64,000 nt of DNA, from assembly GCA_023910675.1 (NCBI GenBank), contig JAAVWC010000015.1, positions 1-64,000 on the forward strand. The letters run 5' to 3'. The notes below the pieces were generated by a model, which was not told where the DNA came from, did no database searches, and was given only the letters and a program-made list of their open reading frames with translations. Position numbers and translations under genes: made by a program. Positions 54,432 through 63,814 of the stretch are shown in pieces. The DNA comes from Gemmatimonas sp. Its GTDB lineage: Bacteria > Gemmatimonadota > Gemmatimonadetes > Gemmatimonadales > Gemmatimonadaceae. Every line of letters begins with the position of its first letter. Position 1 is the stretch's first letter.

Positions 54432-56771
54432 TCATGCGCCACCGCCGCGCTTGCGCAGTTCGAGCAGCAACAGCTGCGCGTTCTCGTAGCTCGGCGCGTC
54501 TTCGAGAATGCTCAACAGTTCACGGCGCGCACCCGGGATGTCGCCGCCGGCCGCCAACGCCCGCGCCAGCTCGTACCGCGCCTCGGTAAGATCGGGTGGG
54601 CGCAACGCAATCACCGCGCGCCGCTCACGAATGGCACGCGCGTGATCTCCTTGCTTGCCCGCCAGAACAGCCAGGGCCTCGTGATCGCCGGCCACATACG
54701 GCCACACCCAGATCATGCGCTCCAGCGCCGCCACCGCGCCGGCGAGATCTCCACGGCGCTCGCGGAGCTCCGCTTCGAGTTTGTTGGCGGTGTACGCGGT
54801 TTCATCGCGGTCGGTGACTTGCTCGATCATCTGCAGCGCCAACGCGGTATCGTGGACCGATAACGCCACGCGCGTGAGGTACCATGCGGGACCGTCATCG
54901 CCGGCGTACGAGGGGAAGGCCCGACGTGCCCGTTCGAGCAATGCCCGCGCCGAGTCGCGCTGCGCTTCACGCGGCGAATCGACCAATTCGACGGCACGTC
55001 GCATCGTCTGTACGAAGGTGCCGCCACTGCTGTCACCCGGCGCACTCGATGCCACCGCCGCGAGTTCCTGCGAGAACCGCTGCGTGAGCCACAGATCGAA
55101 CTGCGCGTCGACTTGAGGCATGGTCAATCCCAGTACGCGCTGCATCACGGCGGGCGTATCGAGGCCATCACGATACGCCATCAGCAGCGCCGGCAACGCG
55201 GCAGCCCCCTTGGTACGCTCCACCCACTCACAGAACAGTGAGGCGTGGTAATAGCTGAATGAGGTCTCTTCGGCGTAGCGCGGCCGCATGAAGCCATCGG
55301 TGAGTTGGCTGATGGGGCGCAAGCGTCCGTTCTTGTAAGCCAGAATCCATGGCAGTGTCGTGCGCGCTCCCCAGCCGCTATTGGCGCGCCGCTCCTCGTG
55401 CACCGACAGCCCCTCGGACAGCCACCGCGGCACGCGATGCGCCGAGGCACCGAGTGTGAACGCGTGCGTGAGTTCGTGCCACGCCGTGCTGCCCCAGTTG
55501 AACGTGCCACGTTCGCGCGCATTGGGGGTGTCCATCGCCAGCAGACTCCCAAAGCTCACCCCCAGAGCGCCCAGCCCCACCAACCCCACGGTCCGTACCG
55601 AGAAGTCGGCGTGTTGCCGGAAGAACTCGAGGCGGACCGGCGTCGGTGCGCGATACGCGTAGCGCACCGACAACGAATCGTACGCCCGCTCGAGCAACGG
55701 GATGATGTACAGCGCCAGCAGTTCGACATCGTCGACCGGTGCGACGACTTCGAAGCGACCGCGCGAGACCGTGCGAAAGCTTCGCATCTTGTCCAGCAGA
55801 TCGAGGGTGTTCTTGTGCCACAGGTTGAACGGATCGAGTGAGAAGGCCCGTTCCACCGCAGCTCGCCCTTCGGTCATTTGCCCCACGCGCAATTGGGTGG
55901 TACCCAGCACACCTAACGCCTTGAAGGAGCTGCTGTCGTAGCGCACGGCCAGCTGCGCCAGCTGCACCGACTCCGCATAACGCCGTTGTCTCCCCGCCGC
56001 TTCGGCCAGCGCCGTAAAGAAGGCACTCGGCTGCGGCTGCAACCCGGTAACCGCCTGCAATGCACGTCGATACGCCGTTGAGTCGCCGCTCAGCCAAGCG
56101 TGTGCCCCAAGTACCGACCACGCGTCGATCGAGCTGCTGTCGGCGGCGATGGCGCGCTGCGCCGTACTCCGGGCCGAGTCGAACGTTTCCGCATCGAGGT
56201 GCAGGCGTGCGACATACGCCAGCACGCCCGCATGCTGTGGCGCGATGGCCAGCGCGCGTCGTGCGGTCACGAGCGCCGTGCCCTTGCCCTCGAACTCTTC
56301 CACCTGCGCCAACCCCAACAACGCGTCCACATCGTTCGGGGCGCGCTTCAGCACCGCTTCGTACGAGGCGCGTGCTTCGGGGGCGTTGTACTTGTCCAGG
56401 AAAAGCGCACCGATACGCCGTTGTGCGTCGAAGTTCGACGAGTCGGCCTTCACGGCGCGGTCAAAGGCCGATAGCGCCGACCGCACGGCACCGGCATTGC
56501 CCGTGCCGAGCAGCACGTAGGCGCGGCCAGCTGAGTTGTATTCGCTGCTGTTGCGCGCGCCTTGCTGTGCGTACGCCGCCGTCACGCGACGGGCGCGTTG
56601 GGCGGCATCGGAATGCGCGCCGCGTCGCGCCAGCGCTTCGGCGGCGGCGACGTCGCCTTCGAAACGATCAACCCGTGCAGCGGGTTGTGCAGCGGGTTGT
56701 GCCGCGGCGGCACCGGCCGCGACCGCGGTAGCGAGCGCGAGCCCCAGCGGGAAGAAAGGTCGGCGTATCAT
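54432..56771 (-). CDS. TPR protein with gluzincin (peptidase MA-like) domain
   Basis: 779 residues. A signal peptide (to about residue 25, AAAQPAAQ) is followed by about eight tetratricopeptide repeats (40-330). A metallopeptidase domain then has HELTH at about 432-436 and PRWLSEGLSVHEE about 15 residues later, giving the two His and downstream Glu of the gluzincin zinc site. More TPR-like helices fill the C-terminus. It should be a periplasmic or secreted peptidase that docks partners through its TPRs. It overlaps the flanking genes by 4 bp on both sides. Confidence 0.85.
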   Translation of the reverse strand: MIRRPFFPLGLALATAVAAGAAAAQPAAQPAARVDRFEGDVAAAEALARRGAHSDAAQRARRVTAAYAQQGARNSSEYNSAGRAYVLLGTGNAGAVRSALSAFDRAVKADSSNFDAQRRIGALFLDKYNAPEARASYEAVLKRAPNDVDALLGLAQVEEFEGKGTALVTARRALAIAPQHAGVLAYVARLHLDAETFDSARSTAQRAIAADSSSIDAWSVLGAHAWLSGDSTAYRRALQAVTGLQPQPSAFFTALAEAAGRQRRYAESVQLAQLAVRYDSSSFKALGVLGTTQLRVGQMTEGRAAVERAFSLDPFNLWHKNTLDLLDKMRSFRTVSRGRFEVVAPVDDVELLALYIIPLLERAYDSLSVRYAYRAPTPVRLEFFRQHADFSVRTVGLVGLGALGVSFGSLLAMDTPNARERGTFNWGSTAWHELTHAFTLGASAHRVPRWLSEGLSVHEERRANSGWGARTTLPWILAYKNGRLRPISQLTDGFMRPRYAEETSFSYYHASLFCEWVERTKGAAALPALLMAYRDGLDTPAVMQRVLGLTMPQVDAQFDLWLTQRFSQELAAVASSAPGDSSGGTFVQTMRRAVELVDSPREAQRDSARALLERARRAFPSYAGDDGPAWYLTRVALSVHDTALALQMIEQVTDRDETAYTANKLEAELRERRGDLAGAVAALERMIWVWPYVAGDHEALAVLAGKQGDHARAIRERRAVIALRPPDLTEARYELARALAAGGDIPGARRELLSILEDAPSYENAQLLLLELRKRGGGA

Positions 56772-57703
56772 TGGCTGCCGCCTGCCGCCTTGATAGCGGC
56801 CGACTTTTCCGCGAGCGCCAGGAGCAGACGCTCCAGCTCCGCCTCGTAGGCGGCGGCCTCCATGGTGGATTTGCGCGTGCGCAGTGCCGCCACCTGCGAC
56901 TCCAGTACCTGCCGCTCCGCCAACAGCGCGGCGACCTTCGGATTGGTCGAACTACCGCGCTTGCTGAAGGCAATACGTGCCGCAACGACCGAGTCACTCA
57001 ACACGGCATGCTCGGTGAGTATCCGATTGCCGGCCTCGTACGACTTCTCCACTTCGGTACGGGCAAAGCGGAATGCTTCGAGCACCGAGAGTCGACCATC
57101 CTTGTCGGCATCGGCGTCGTCACTCGTCAGCGCCCGCGTGAAGAACTGCAGGAATTCGGCATCGTTCTTTTCCACCGCCGACCGCGTCGCCGTGACCACG
57201 ACCCGCCCGGGCGTGGCAAGAACGGGCACGAAGTCGCCACTGCCCGTGGCCGCGTTGACGAACACCACCTGCTGCTGCGCAAATGGCGCAAGCCAACTCG
57301 CGTATTCGGCGGCCGTCGCATCGGGACCCGGCAAGTTCACCTTGGAACCCGCGCCTTCGCCGCTGCCATGCCCCAACAGCAACACGAGCAGGATGTCGCC
57401 GGGCGAGACACGCTTGGAGAGGGTGACGAACGCCTGACCGATGTTCGCTTTTGTCGAGCGCCCGTTGAACGCGGCAGAGTCTTCGGTCAGCACGATGAGA
57501 CTGGAATCGGCGACTCCCCACCGGTCGGTCGCCGCCGTGCGCGTGGCCGTCACCGCGGTGGTGAAGCGGGTACGAAACGCCGGATCGCCGGACAGCCCGG
57601 CGACGACGAGCGCATGAGTGCGCTGCGCCATGGCCGGGACAGCCGTACTCAGCATGAGCGCCGCTGCCAACAACGAACACCATATGCCACGCCCGATGCT
57701 CAT
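56768..57703 (-). CDS. Secreted caspase/C13-like protein lacking the catalytic cysteine, with EF-hand
   Basis: 311 residues from ATG 57703, overlapping the preceding stop by 4 bp. The signal peptide ends near AMAQ27. The caspase-hemoglobinase fold is seen in VVAGLSGD, the catalytic-His motif LLLGHGSGEG (His112) and VVFVNAATGSGDFVPVL, followed by RVVVTATRS. Where peptidases have Asp-Ala-Cys-x-Ser-Gly, this protein has Asn150-Ala151-Ala152, so the nucleophile is missing. Residues 198-209 (DADKDGRLSVLE) form a complete 12-residue EF-hand calcium loop. A coiled coil ends the protein. It is probably a calcium-responsive, non-catalytic C13 relative. Confidence 0.75.
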   Translation of the reverse strand: MSIGRGIWCSLLAAALMLSTAVPAMAQRTHALVVAGLSGDPAFRTRFTTAVTATRTAATDRWGVADSSLIVLTEDSAAFNGRSTKANIGQAFVTLSKRVSPGDILLVLLLGHGSGEGAGSKVNLPGPDATAAEYASWLAPFAQQQVVFVNAATGSGDFVPVLATPGRVVVTATRSAVEKNDAEFLQFFTRALTSDDADADKDGRLSVLEAFRFARTEVEKSYEAGNRILTEHAVLSDSVVAARIAFSKRGSSTNPKVAALLAERQVLESQVAALRTRKSTMEAAAYEAELERLLLALAEKSAAIKAAGGSQ

Positions 57704-59991
57704 GCCAACCCCCTCCACCGACGGTAGCTCCATTCCGCGATCAGCATGACCGCCAACACGAGGAATACCGCCGGCATGTCCCACAGATCCTTCGCTTCGC
57801 GCACCGTCACGCCGGCGTTGGTGAAGGTGGCGTCATCGGCGAGCCGCGCCGCCTCGTCGAGCGGGTAGTAGCGCCCGCCGGTTTCGTCGGCAATGCGGCG
57901 CAGGAGCGGCGTGCGGAGTTCGGCCTGCGCCACGTCGGCACCACGCTCATCGACGAGCACCGTCGTCGTGACCGCCTGCACCGAGTCGCGGCCAGTCCGC
58001 GCGAGTGCATCGACGGTGTAACGACCCGTATCGCGCGGCGTGAACGTTGCGCTGTAGCTGCCGTCGTCGCGCAAGGACCACTCAAGCGACAGCAGTTCAC
58101 TTGTGCCCGTCGGGCTCATCACCGTTGCCGAAACGGTGGCGTCGTTGATGTCCAGGAACTCTGCGGTGGCAACCTGTGCACGCAACACCACCGGCTCTCC
58201 CGGGGCCACTCGCGCCGGTGTTGCCGTGACGGCAAATGGCGCCGGCACATCATCCACCAGCCAGCGGATCATCTGGCGCCAGAAAGTCTGGTGCGTGCGG
58301 TCCTCGACGGGCGTATTGACGTCCATGCGCCAGAGCCAGGAATCCTGTACGCCGAACACCGCACTCATCCCGCGGCCATACCGCTGCCACGACAAAATCG
58401 GGATGTCGCTGCGTCCATCAGTGCTCCGACCACTCAACAGCATCGTTGCGCCGGCGCGCAGCGCGCCGAGGCGGTTCACGATCGTCAGCGATGGCAGCGA
58501 ATCCCAACGCTGCCGAGAGCCCGTGAGCGATTCGCGCAACTGCAACGCCGGGTGTACCTCACCGGCACGCGTGGGGCGCAGCTGCACTTCGGTAGCGGGG
58601 CCCTCGGCATTCACCTCGCCGCGCGCGACGGTCAGCGGCAGCACATCGGAGAGCGGCGTCCCGGCAAAGCCACCCTCCGCGAGCGACGCGCGCCCGCCGA
58701 GCACGAGCAGGGCGCCGCCGCGCACGCTCACGAAGTCGGCGAGCATGCGCAGCTGATCGCCGGTGAAGAACGCCGCTTCGACACTCCCGAGAATGATGGC
58801 GCGATACGCGAACAGTTCGTCGCGCGTGGTGGGGAAGCCGTTGAGCAGTTCGAGGCTGTCGCGCACGCCGAGGCGCAGGTATTTCTTGTCGGCGCTCCGC
58901 ATGAGTCCCACCACGACCACCGCGCTGTCGTCGTTCACGGCGCGACGCAGAAAAGCGAACTCCGGTCGCGGTTCGCCTTCGACGTACAACACCCGATCGG
59001 GACCGCCACGCACTTCGAGGCTCGTCTGCCATTCGTTGTTCTGCGTCACGATTTCGCTGGGGAGCGGCGCGACCCGCACCGCGAGCCGATGCACGCCCAC
59101 CGGCAGCGGCGGAATACGTACGCGTACGGTCGTGAGATCACCGCGCGCGGGCGGCGCGACGGTTTCTGTGGCGACCACGCGCCCGTCGGCTTCAAGGGTG
59201 AGCGGTACGGCGTTTCGCCCAAGGCCACGCACACGAACATCGACTTCTACCACACCGGCCGCGCCGGAAAGCATGCGCCGCGGCGCCTGCACCCGCTCGA
59301 TGGCGATATCGCGATCAAATCGCTCGCGCCCCACACCAACCGTGTAGACCGGCACGCGCCGTGCGCGCAGCGCGAGCAGCGCGTCGTCCATGGATGCGGT
59401 GCCGTTGTCGGCACCGTCGGAGACCAGAACGACACCGGCGAGCGGCATCCCTTCGAGGTCGTCGCGCGCGTCCTGCAGTGATTGCGCGAGGTCCGAGCGC
59501 GTGCCGGTGGCGTGCACCTCACCGGCGCTGCGCACCGGTGTCGCACCGGCGGCGAAACGGAAACGTCGCAATGCGAAACGCGTGGCCAGCGATCGCATGA
59601 GCGCGCTGCTGTCGGCAAACGTGCGCTGGACCGCTGCGAGCCGCGTGCTGCTGTCGGCATCGGCAATGCGCATGCTGCGTGAATCGTCGTAGAGCACCGC
59701 GAGCACATTGCGCTGCGGCACCGCTGCGGCGGTCACGAGCCCCGGACGAAACAGACAGGCAACCACCAGAAGCAAAGCCGCCAGGCGCAGCGCACCGAGC
59801 ACGGCGCGATCGCGAAGCGGGAGGGTGCGCAACCGACTGTGCGTGAAGAGCACGAGCAGCACGAAGGCAATCGCCGCCGCCGAGAGCAGGACCACGGGCA
59901 ACACGGGCGCCACCACGAATTCCCCGCGGGCAAATGCGCGCGGGGGATACTTGAAGAGCCACGTGCCAATCGTGTCGAGCCAGGATCCCAC
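57700..59991 (-). CDS. VWA and GATase1-like membrane protein
   Basis: 763 residues from GTG 59991, first gene of the eight-gene operon. Two N-terminal transmembrane helices (about 28-50, 66-88), then a VWA domain with MIDAS DDSRSM and VVLVSDGADN. An Ig-like stretch and a glutamine-amidotransferase-like fold (VLYVEGEPRPEFAFLRRAV, AIILGSVEAAFF, GGALLVLGG) follow, then more beta domains and a C-terminal transmembrane helix. This is the large VWA protein usual in MoxR/BatA operons. It is divergent from the Spy-like gene over a 258-bp region that should hold both promoters. Confidence 0.85.
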   Translation of the reverse strand: MGSWLDTIGTWLFKYPPRAFARGEFVVAPVLPVVLLSAAAIAFVLLVLFTHSRLRTLPLRDRAVLGALRLAALLLVVACLFRPGLVTAAAVPQRNVLAVLYDDSRSMRIADADSSTRLAAVQRTFADSSALMRSLATRFALRRFRFAAGATPVRSAGEVHATGTRSDLAQSLQDARDDLEGMPLAGVVLVSDGADNGTASMDDALLALRARRVPVYTVGVGRERFDRDIAIERVQAPRRMLSGAAGVVEVDVRVRGLGRNAVPLTLEADGRVVATETVAPPARGDLTTVRVRIPPLPVGVHRLAVRVAPLPSEIVTQNNEWQTSLEVRGGPDRVLYVEGEPRPEFAFLRRAVNDDSAVVVVGLMRSADKKYLRLGVRDSLELLNGFPTTRDELFAYRAIILGSVEAAFFTGDQLRMLADFVSVRGGALLVLGGRASLAEGGFAGTPLSDVLPLTVARGEVNAEGPATEVQLRPTRAGEVHPALQLRESLTGSRQRWDSLPSLTIVNRLGALRAGATMLLSGRSTDGRSDIPILSWQRYGRGMSAVFGVQDSWLWRMDVNTPVEDRTHQTFWRQMIRWLVDDVPAPFAVTATPARVAPGEPVVLRAQVATAEFLDINDATVSATVMSPTGTSELLSLEWSLRDDGSYSATFTPRDTGRYTVDALARTGRDSVQAVTTTVLVDERGADVAQAELRTPLLRRIADETGGRYYPLDEAARLADDATFTNAGVTVREAKDLWDMPAVFLVLAVMLIAEWSYRRWRGLA

Positions 59992-60249
59992 GTGTGCTCA
60001 GCTGGTGAAGGGGACTGCCGGAACATTGGACACCGCAGTCGGGCAAACGGTGCGCCTGCCCGAGATACATGGCCATCATCAGACAGTGCAGCGCGGCGCC
60101 GCCGCCGTCCACTGTTGACGCAGCAGCACCACGGGATGTTGTAGGCGCTGCGCCACCGACCCGGCCATTAACGCCCGGTCCGGAATGTCGTCCAAGAGGG
60201 TGAGGCGGGCGCCGTGCGGGCGACCGCTGCACTCAACCGGAAGGCTCTG

Positions 60250-60987
60250 ATGACACATATCCGTTCCCATCTGTTTCTCGCCGCGACGGTGGCGGGAGTG
60301 GCATTCTCTACTGGCGCGTCGGCGCAGGGGCCCGGCGGAGCTGGTGGTCCCCGTCCGCGTGGTGCGCAAGGCGGCGCTCCGGGGCTGGCGCGCGGTGTCG
60401 ACGCTCAGGCGAGGGGCGGCGCGCGCGGCAATCCGGCAGCCATGCTGCTCCGCATGCGGAGTCAGCTCAACCTCACCGAAGATCAGGTCAAGAAGCTGGA
60501 AGCGCTGCAGAACAGCGCGTCCCCGAAGCCGAACGCATCCGACCGTTTGCGGGCGCAGGCCGACCTCATGGACGCCATGCAGGGTGACGGAAACCTCGCG
60601 AAAGCGCGGACGGCACTCGACCGCATGAGTGCGTTACGCAACGAGCAGATGATTGCCGCCTTGCGGCAGCGTCAGGAGGTCCGGGCCGTGCTCACCACGG
60701 CGCAGAAGTCGACGCTCGACAATTTGCGCCAGCAGCGTGCGGGGAAGGCGCGGCGTGGTCGCGGGGAGGGCGGCCGCGGCATGAATCGTGGTCAGGGACC
60801 GCGAGGACAGGGTGCCCCAGGAATGGGCGCCGGTGGGATGCGCGGCCGTGGGATGGGTGGTCCCGGCATGGGCGGCCCCGGCATGGGTGGCCCCGGCATT
60901 GGACAACCGCCAATGGCGCCAAACGGCAACCGCCGTCGCGGCATGATGCCGCCGGCCAGTCAGGATTTGCCGCCGGACAGCGTCTGA
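60250..60987 (+). CDS. Spy/CpxP-like periplasmic protein with Gly-Met-rich tail
   Basis: 245 residues from ATG 60250, preceded by GGAAGG. The signal peptide ends at GASAQ. A helical middle (80-170) carries two LTxxQ-type motifs, LNLTEDQVKKLEAL and LTTAQKSTLDNL, as in Spy/CpxP/CnrX chaperone or metal-stress proteins. The C-terminus is disordered, with repeated GMGGP units and many Arg/Met, which could bind metal. It is divergent from the MoxR operon and may belong to the same envelope response; that link is inferred from position only. Confidence 0.75.
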   Translation: MTHIRSHLFLAATVAGVAFSTGASAQGPGGAGGPRPRGAQGGAPGLARGVDAQARGGARGNPAAMLLRMRSQLNLTEDQVKKLEALQNSASPKPNASDRLRAQADLMDAMQGDGNLAKARTALDRMSALRNEQMIAALRQRQEVRAVLTTAQKSTLDNLRQQRAGKARRGRGEGGRGMNRGQGPRGQGAPGMGAGGMRGRGMGGPGMGGPGMGGPGIGQPPMAPNGNRRRGMMPPASQDLPPDSV

Positions 60988-61002
60988 CTCACGACAGTAC
61001 GG

Positions 61003-61037
61003 CAACGGGGACCATCGCGCACTGATGGTCCCCGTTG
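61003..61037. terminator. Bidirectional stem-loop terminator
   Basis: CAACGGGGACCATC and its exact complement form a 14-bp perfect stem with a seven-base loop between the stop codons of two convergent genes. TCGTTT follows on the plus strand, a weak T-run. Confidence 0.8.
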
Positions 61038-61041
61038 TCGT

Positions 61042-61653
61042 TTAGTGCATCGCGAGTCGCCACCGCTGCACATCGGCAGGTGTATCCAGATCGAAGACCC
61101 CGTCGGCGAGAAACTCCGTCAGGGTGTCGGCGTGTTGCAATAGCGGACGCGCGCCCTGATCACCGCTGAGCTGTTCGAGCCTCGGCCAGTCCTCGCGCGG
61201 CAATACGGCGGGAATGCCGCGAACCTGCACGCCATCATCACGGGTGTACAGCGACGCGACTCGGCGACTCCCCTCGGCGCGCGCGCACAGGGCTCGCAGG
61301 TGCGACGCAGAGACCGACGGCATGTCGCACGCCGCAATGAGTACCGCCCGCGCATCGGGCCCGTGTAGACGCACCGTCTCAACACCCACGGCAATCGAGC
61401 GCCCCATCCCATCGGCCCACGCCGGGTTCTCCACGATGCGCACGGTCTCACCGACCAGCGCATCCCGCACGCGGGCCGCTTCGGCGCCCAGTACCACGAC
61501 GACCATATCGCAGCCGGCCTCGCGTAGCGCACGTGTCATGCGTACTACGGCCGTCGTACCGGAATGGTCTTGCAAGAGTTGCTTGGGTGTTCCCAATCGC
61601 CGAGACGCGCCGGCGGCGAGCAATACGCCGGCTACGCCGCTCGCTGTCGGCAC
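61042..61653 (-). CDS. MocA-like molybdenum cofactor cytidylyltransferase
   Basis: 203 residues from GTG 61653, three bases after the XdhC stop. The nucleotidyltransferase motif LLAAGASRRLGTPKQLL, AACDMPSVSASHL (metal Asp) and GDQGARPLL match MocA. It should transfer CMP onto molybdopterin to make the cytosine dinucleotide cofactor of xanthine-oxidase-type enzymes. Pairing with XdhC supports this. No structural molybdoenzyme gene is in the window. Confidence 0.87.
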   Translation of the reverse strand: MPTASGVAGVLLAAGASRRLGTPKQLLQDHSGTTAVVRMTRALREAGCDMVVVVLGAEAARVRDALVGETVRIVENPAWADGMGRSIAVGVETVRLHGPDARAVLIAACDMPSVSASHLRALCARAEGSRRVASLYTRDDGVQVRGIPAVLPREDWPRLEQLSGDQGARPLLQHADTLTEFLADGVFDLDTPADVQRWRLAMH

Positions 61654-61656
61654 AAC

Positions 61657-62889
61657 TCAGTGCTCCGGCGGCTCGGGCAGGTCGCAGCGCAGCGGCACCT
61701 CGGGCACGATGGGCGCGATGTCCCGAGTGAGCAGCTGCGGCGTCGGTGTGCGCGAATGAATGGGGCTCTGGCGCTCGCGCAAGAATCCCGAAGGACGCCC
61801 GTGCATGACCGCTTCGATTTCACCGATCGCTGCCAACGCGATCGACGCGGGACTTTCGCCCCCCAGATCGAGACCAATCGGGGCGTACAACTTGTGGCGC
61901 ATGCGCGCGGTGAGCGGCGTTCCCAGCGCGAGCAGCGCGGCTTCGGCGTGCTCCACCAATTGCTCGGCGCGTTTGCGCGACCCCAATACCCCCACGTACC
62001 CCAATGGGAGCGGCAGCGTCGACGTCAGCCACGCGCTATCCACCTCGAAGATGTGCGACAGCAGCGCGACCGCCGTGCGGCCGTCGTGCGGCAATTCGGT
62101 CAGTGCCTGGTGCACCGCATCGAGTTGACGGACATGGCGTCGCACGATCCCCTCAGGGACGTCGATGCTATCGAGCAGGGCGGGGCGGTGATCCAGCACC
62201 GTGACCTGCCAGCCCAGCGTGTGCGCGATGCGCGCGAAGGCCTCGGCGCCGCGGCCGGCGCCGACGCAGTGCAGCGCGACCGGCGCCACCAGTGGTTCGA
62301 TAAAGACCGTGATGTCGTCGGCGACGGCATGCTGCATGGCGTTCCCGGTGCGCATGGCCGTACGGGCCAGTGGCAACAGTTCGGCGGTGGAGACGAGACT
62401 CGCGTCGTCGTGCAGCACGTGCCACTTCCCGGGAGTGGGCACGCCATCGAGCAGCACACAGGTGGCCCCCCCACTGCTTGCGTCGAGGACCGTCACGACG
62501 GCGCCTCCCGACCGGCGCGCGCGCACCGCTTCCGCCTGGGCCATCCAGCGCCAGTCGGTGAGTGGTTCGAGCAGCAGATGGGCGACGCCATCGCAACGGG
62601 CGCCGAATCCCCAGATGCTTTCCAGGTCGGCGCGCAAATCATAAATCAGGCGCGCGGCGCGTCCGCTGGCGCACACCTCGGCGGCACGCGCGGCGACATC
62701 GCCCTCAAGGCAGCCGCCGCTGACGGCGCCGGCCAACACGCGACCTTCGGCGTCCACCAGCAAACGGGCGCCGGGCTGTCGGTACGACGACCCGTCCACC
62801 TGCACGAGCGTCGCGAGCGCCAGCGGCACTTGCGGGCGAGCCTGACGCGCGGCCTGTGCCGCGCGCGCGAGTTCGACAAAGCCGGTCAC
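61657..62889 (-). CDS. XdhC/CoxF family molybdenum cofactor insertion protein
   Basis: 410 residues from GTG 62889, with GGAG five bases upstream. The N-terminal XdhC domain has DGSSYRQPGARLLVDAEGR and GAVSGGCLEGDV, with the conserved Cys of the GGCLEG motif. The C-terminal Rossmann-like domain has VGAGRGAEAFARIA, a DHRPALL motif, and YVGVLGSRKRAEQLV. XdhC proteins bind and sulfurate the molybdenum cofactor and insert it into xanthine-dehydrogenase-family enzymes. A C-terminal extension (about 25 residues, Pro/Arg-rich) is unusual. Operon with mocA. Confidence 0.9.
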   Translation of the reverse strand: MTGFVELARAAQAARQARPQVPLALATLVQVDGSSYRQPGARLLVDAEGRVLAGAVSGGCLEGDVAARAAEVCASGRAARLIYDLRADLESIWGFGARCDGVAHLLLEPLTDWRWMAQAEAVRARRSGGAVVTVLDASSGGATCVLLDGVPTPGKWHVLHDDASLVSTAELLPLARTAMRTGNAMQHAVADDITVFIEPLVAPVALHCVGAGRGAEAFARIAHTLGWQVTVLDHRPALLDSIDVPEGIVRRHVRQLDAVHQALTELPHDGRTAVALLSHIFEVDSAWLTSTLPLPLGYVGVLGSRKRAEQLVEHAEAALLALGTPLTARMRHKLYAPIGLDLGGESPASIALAAIGEIEAVMHGRPSGFLRERQSPIHSRTPTPQLLTRDIAPIVPEVPLRCDLPEPPEH

Positions 62890-63148
62890 AGGCGCTCCAG
62901 CGTCTCGGGGACATGCGAGCGGGGCGCCTGCAGAATGCGAGCGGATCCCTACCCTTGGGAAGAATAGGGCGCGCATCGACCTCCCGCCAACCGATCCGAC
63001 CAACCGGTACGACCTCGACCGACATGGTGGTCCCGACCACCGCAACCTCGGCGGCCCCGCCGTCGTTTTCCACCTCACGATCTTTACATGTGGTGAATGC
63101 AAGTACCCACTTACCTGCAAGCAGGTGCTTGCATATCCTTGTGGTAAT
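62890..63148. promoter_or_regulatory. Divergent promoter region with TetR operator palindromes
   Basis: Between xdhC and the tetR gene. ACCTGCAAGCAGGT at 63113-63126 is a palindrome with 6-bp arms and a two-base centre; TGCAAG at 63098-63103 and CTTGCA at 63128-63133 add a second, wider inverted pair. These lie 22-50 bp before the TetR start codon, the usual place of an autoregulatory operator. The rest of the region shows nothing recognised. Confidence 0.55.
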
Positions 63149-63814
63149 ATGACCGACGACCACAGACATCGCATTCTGCAGGCCGCCGCCCGCGTCTATG
63201 CCCAACACGGGTGGCGCGGGTCGACGACCAAGCGCATCGCCGAGGAGGCCGGGGTGAACGAAGTGACGCTGTTCCGTCATTTTGGCGCCAAGGACGCGCT
63301 TCTCGAGCAGATGATGCTGCATCTCACGGAGCCCAAGGAGGGGATGACCCTTCCGGCGGTTCCGGGCGATCCGGCGGCGGAGCTCGAGGGCTGGGTGCGT
63401 GCGCACCACACGGAGATGTGTGCCCGGCGCCCGTTCATCCGGCAGCTCGTGTCTGATCTGCAGGAGCACCCCGATCTGCACCCCTGCGCCACCAACGGCC
63501 CCAACAGCGCGACCTCTCAGCTGCGCGGCTACGTCGAACGCCTGCACACCATGGGCTTCGTCGAGCACCACGATTCGACGAGCGCAGCCGACCAGTCGGC
63601 GGCCGTCACGATGCTCATGGGCGCTGTCTTTGCCGATAGCATGAACCGCGATCTGATGCCGGAGATGTTCCCGCAGCCGGTCGACGTCAGCCTGCGCTCC
63701 TACGTGCGGTTTTTCCTTCGTGGCCTCGGGGGTTCCCTCCGTCTTGCGACGGTCGCTGCGTCCGACCGCGATCAATCGTCCTCCGTTCCGCCTTCACCCG
63801 TGGGCTCCGAATGA
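63149..63814 (+). CDS. TetR/AcrR family transcriptional regulator
   Basis: 221 residues from ATG 63149. The N-terminal helix-turn-helix is RILQAAARVYAQHGWRGSTT...EEAGVNEVTLFRHFGAKDALL (positions about 8-54; core GVNEVTLFRHFGAKDALL). The C-terminal ligand-binding domain has about 150 residues with no close assignment. The stop codon overlaps the start of a TolC-like gene by ATGA, so it probably represses its own efflux operon through the palindromes upstream. Confidence 0.9.
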   Translation: MTDDHRHRILQAAARVYAQHGWRGSTTKRIAEEAGVNEVTLFRHFGAKDALLEQMMLHLTEPKEGMTLPAVPGDPAAELEGWVRAHHTEMCARRPFIRQLVSDLQEHPDLHPCATNGPNSATSQLRGYVERLHTMGFVEHHDSTSAADQSAAVTMLMGAVFADSMNRDLMPEMFPQPVDVSLRSYVRFFLRGLGGSLRLATVAASDRDQSSSVPPSPVGSE

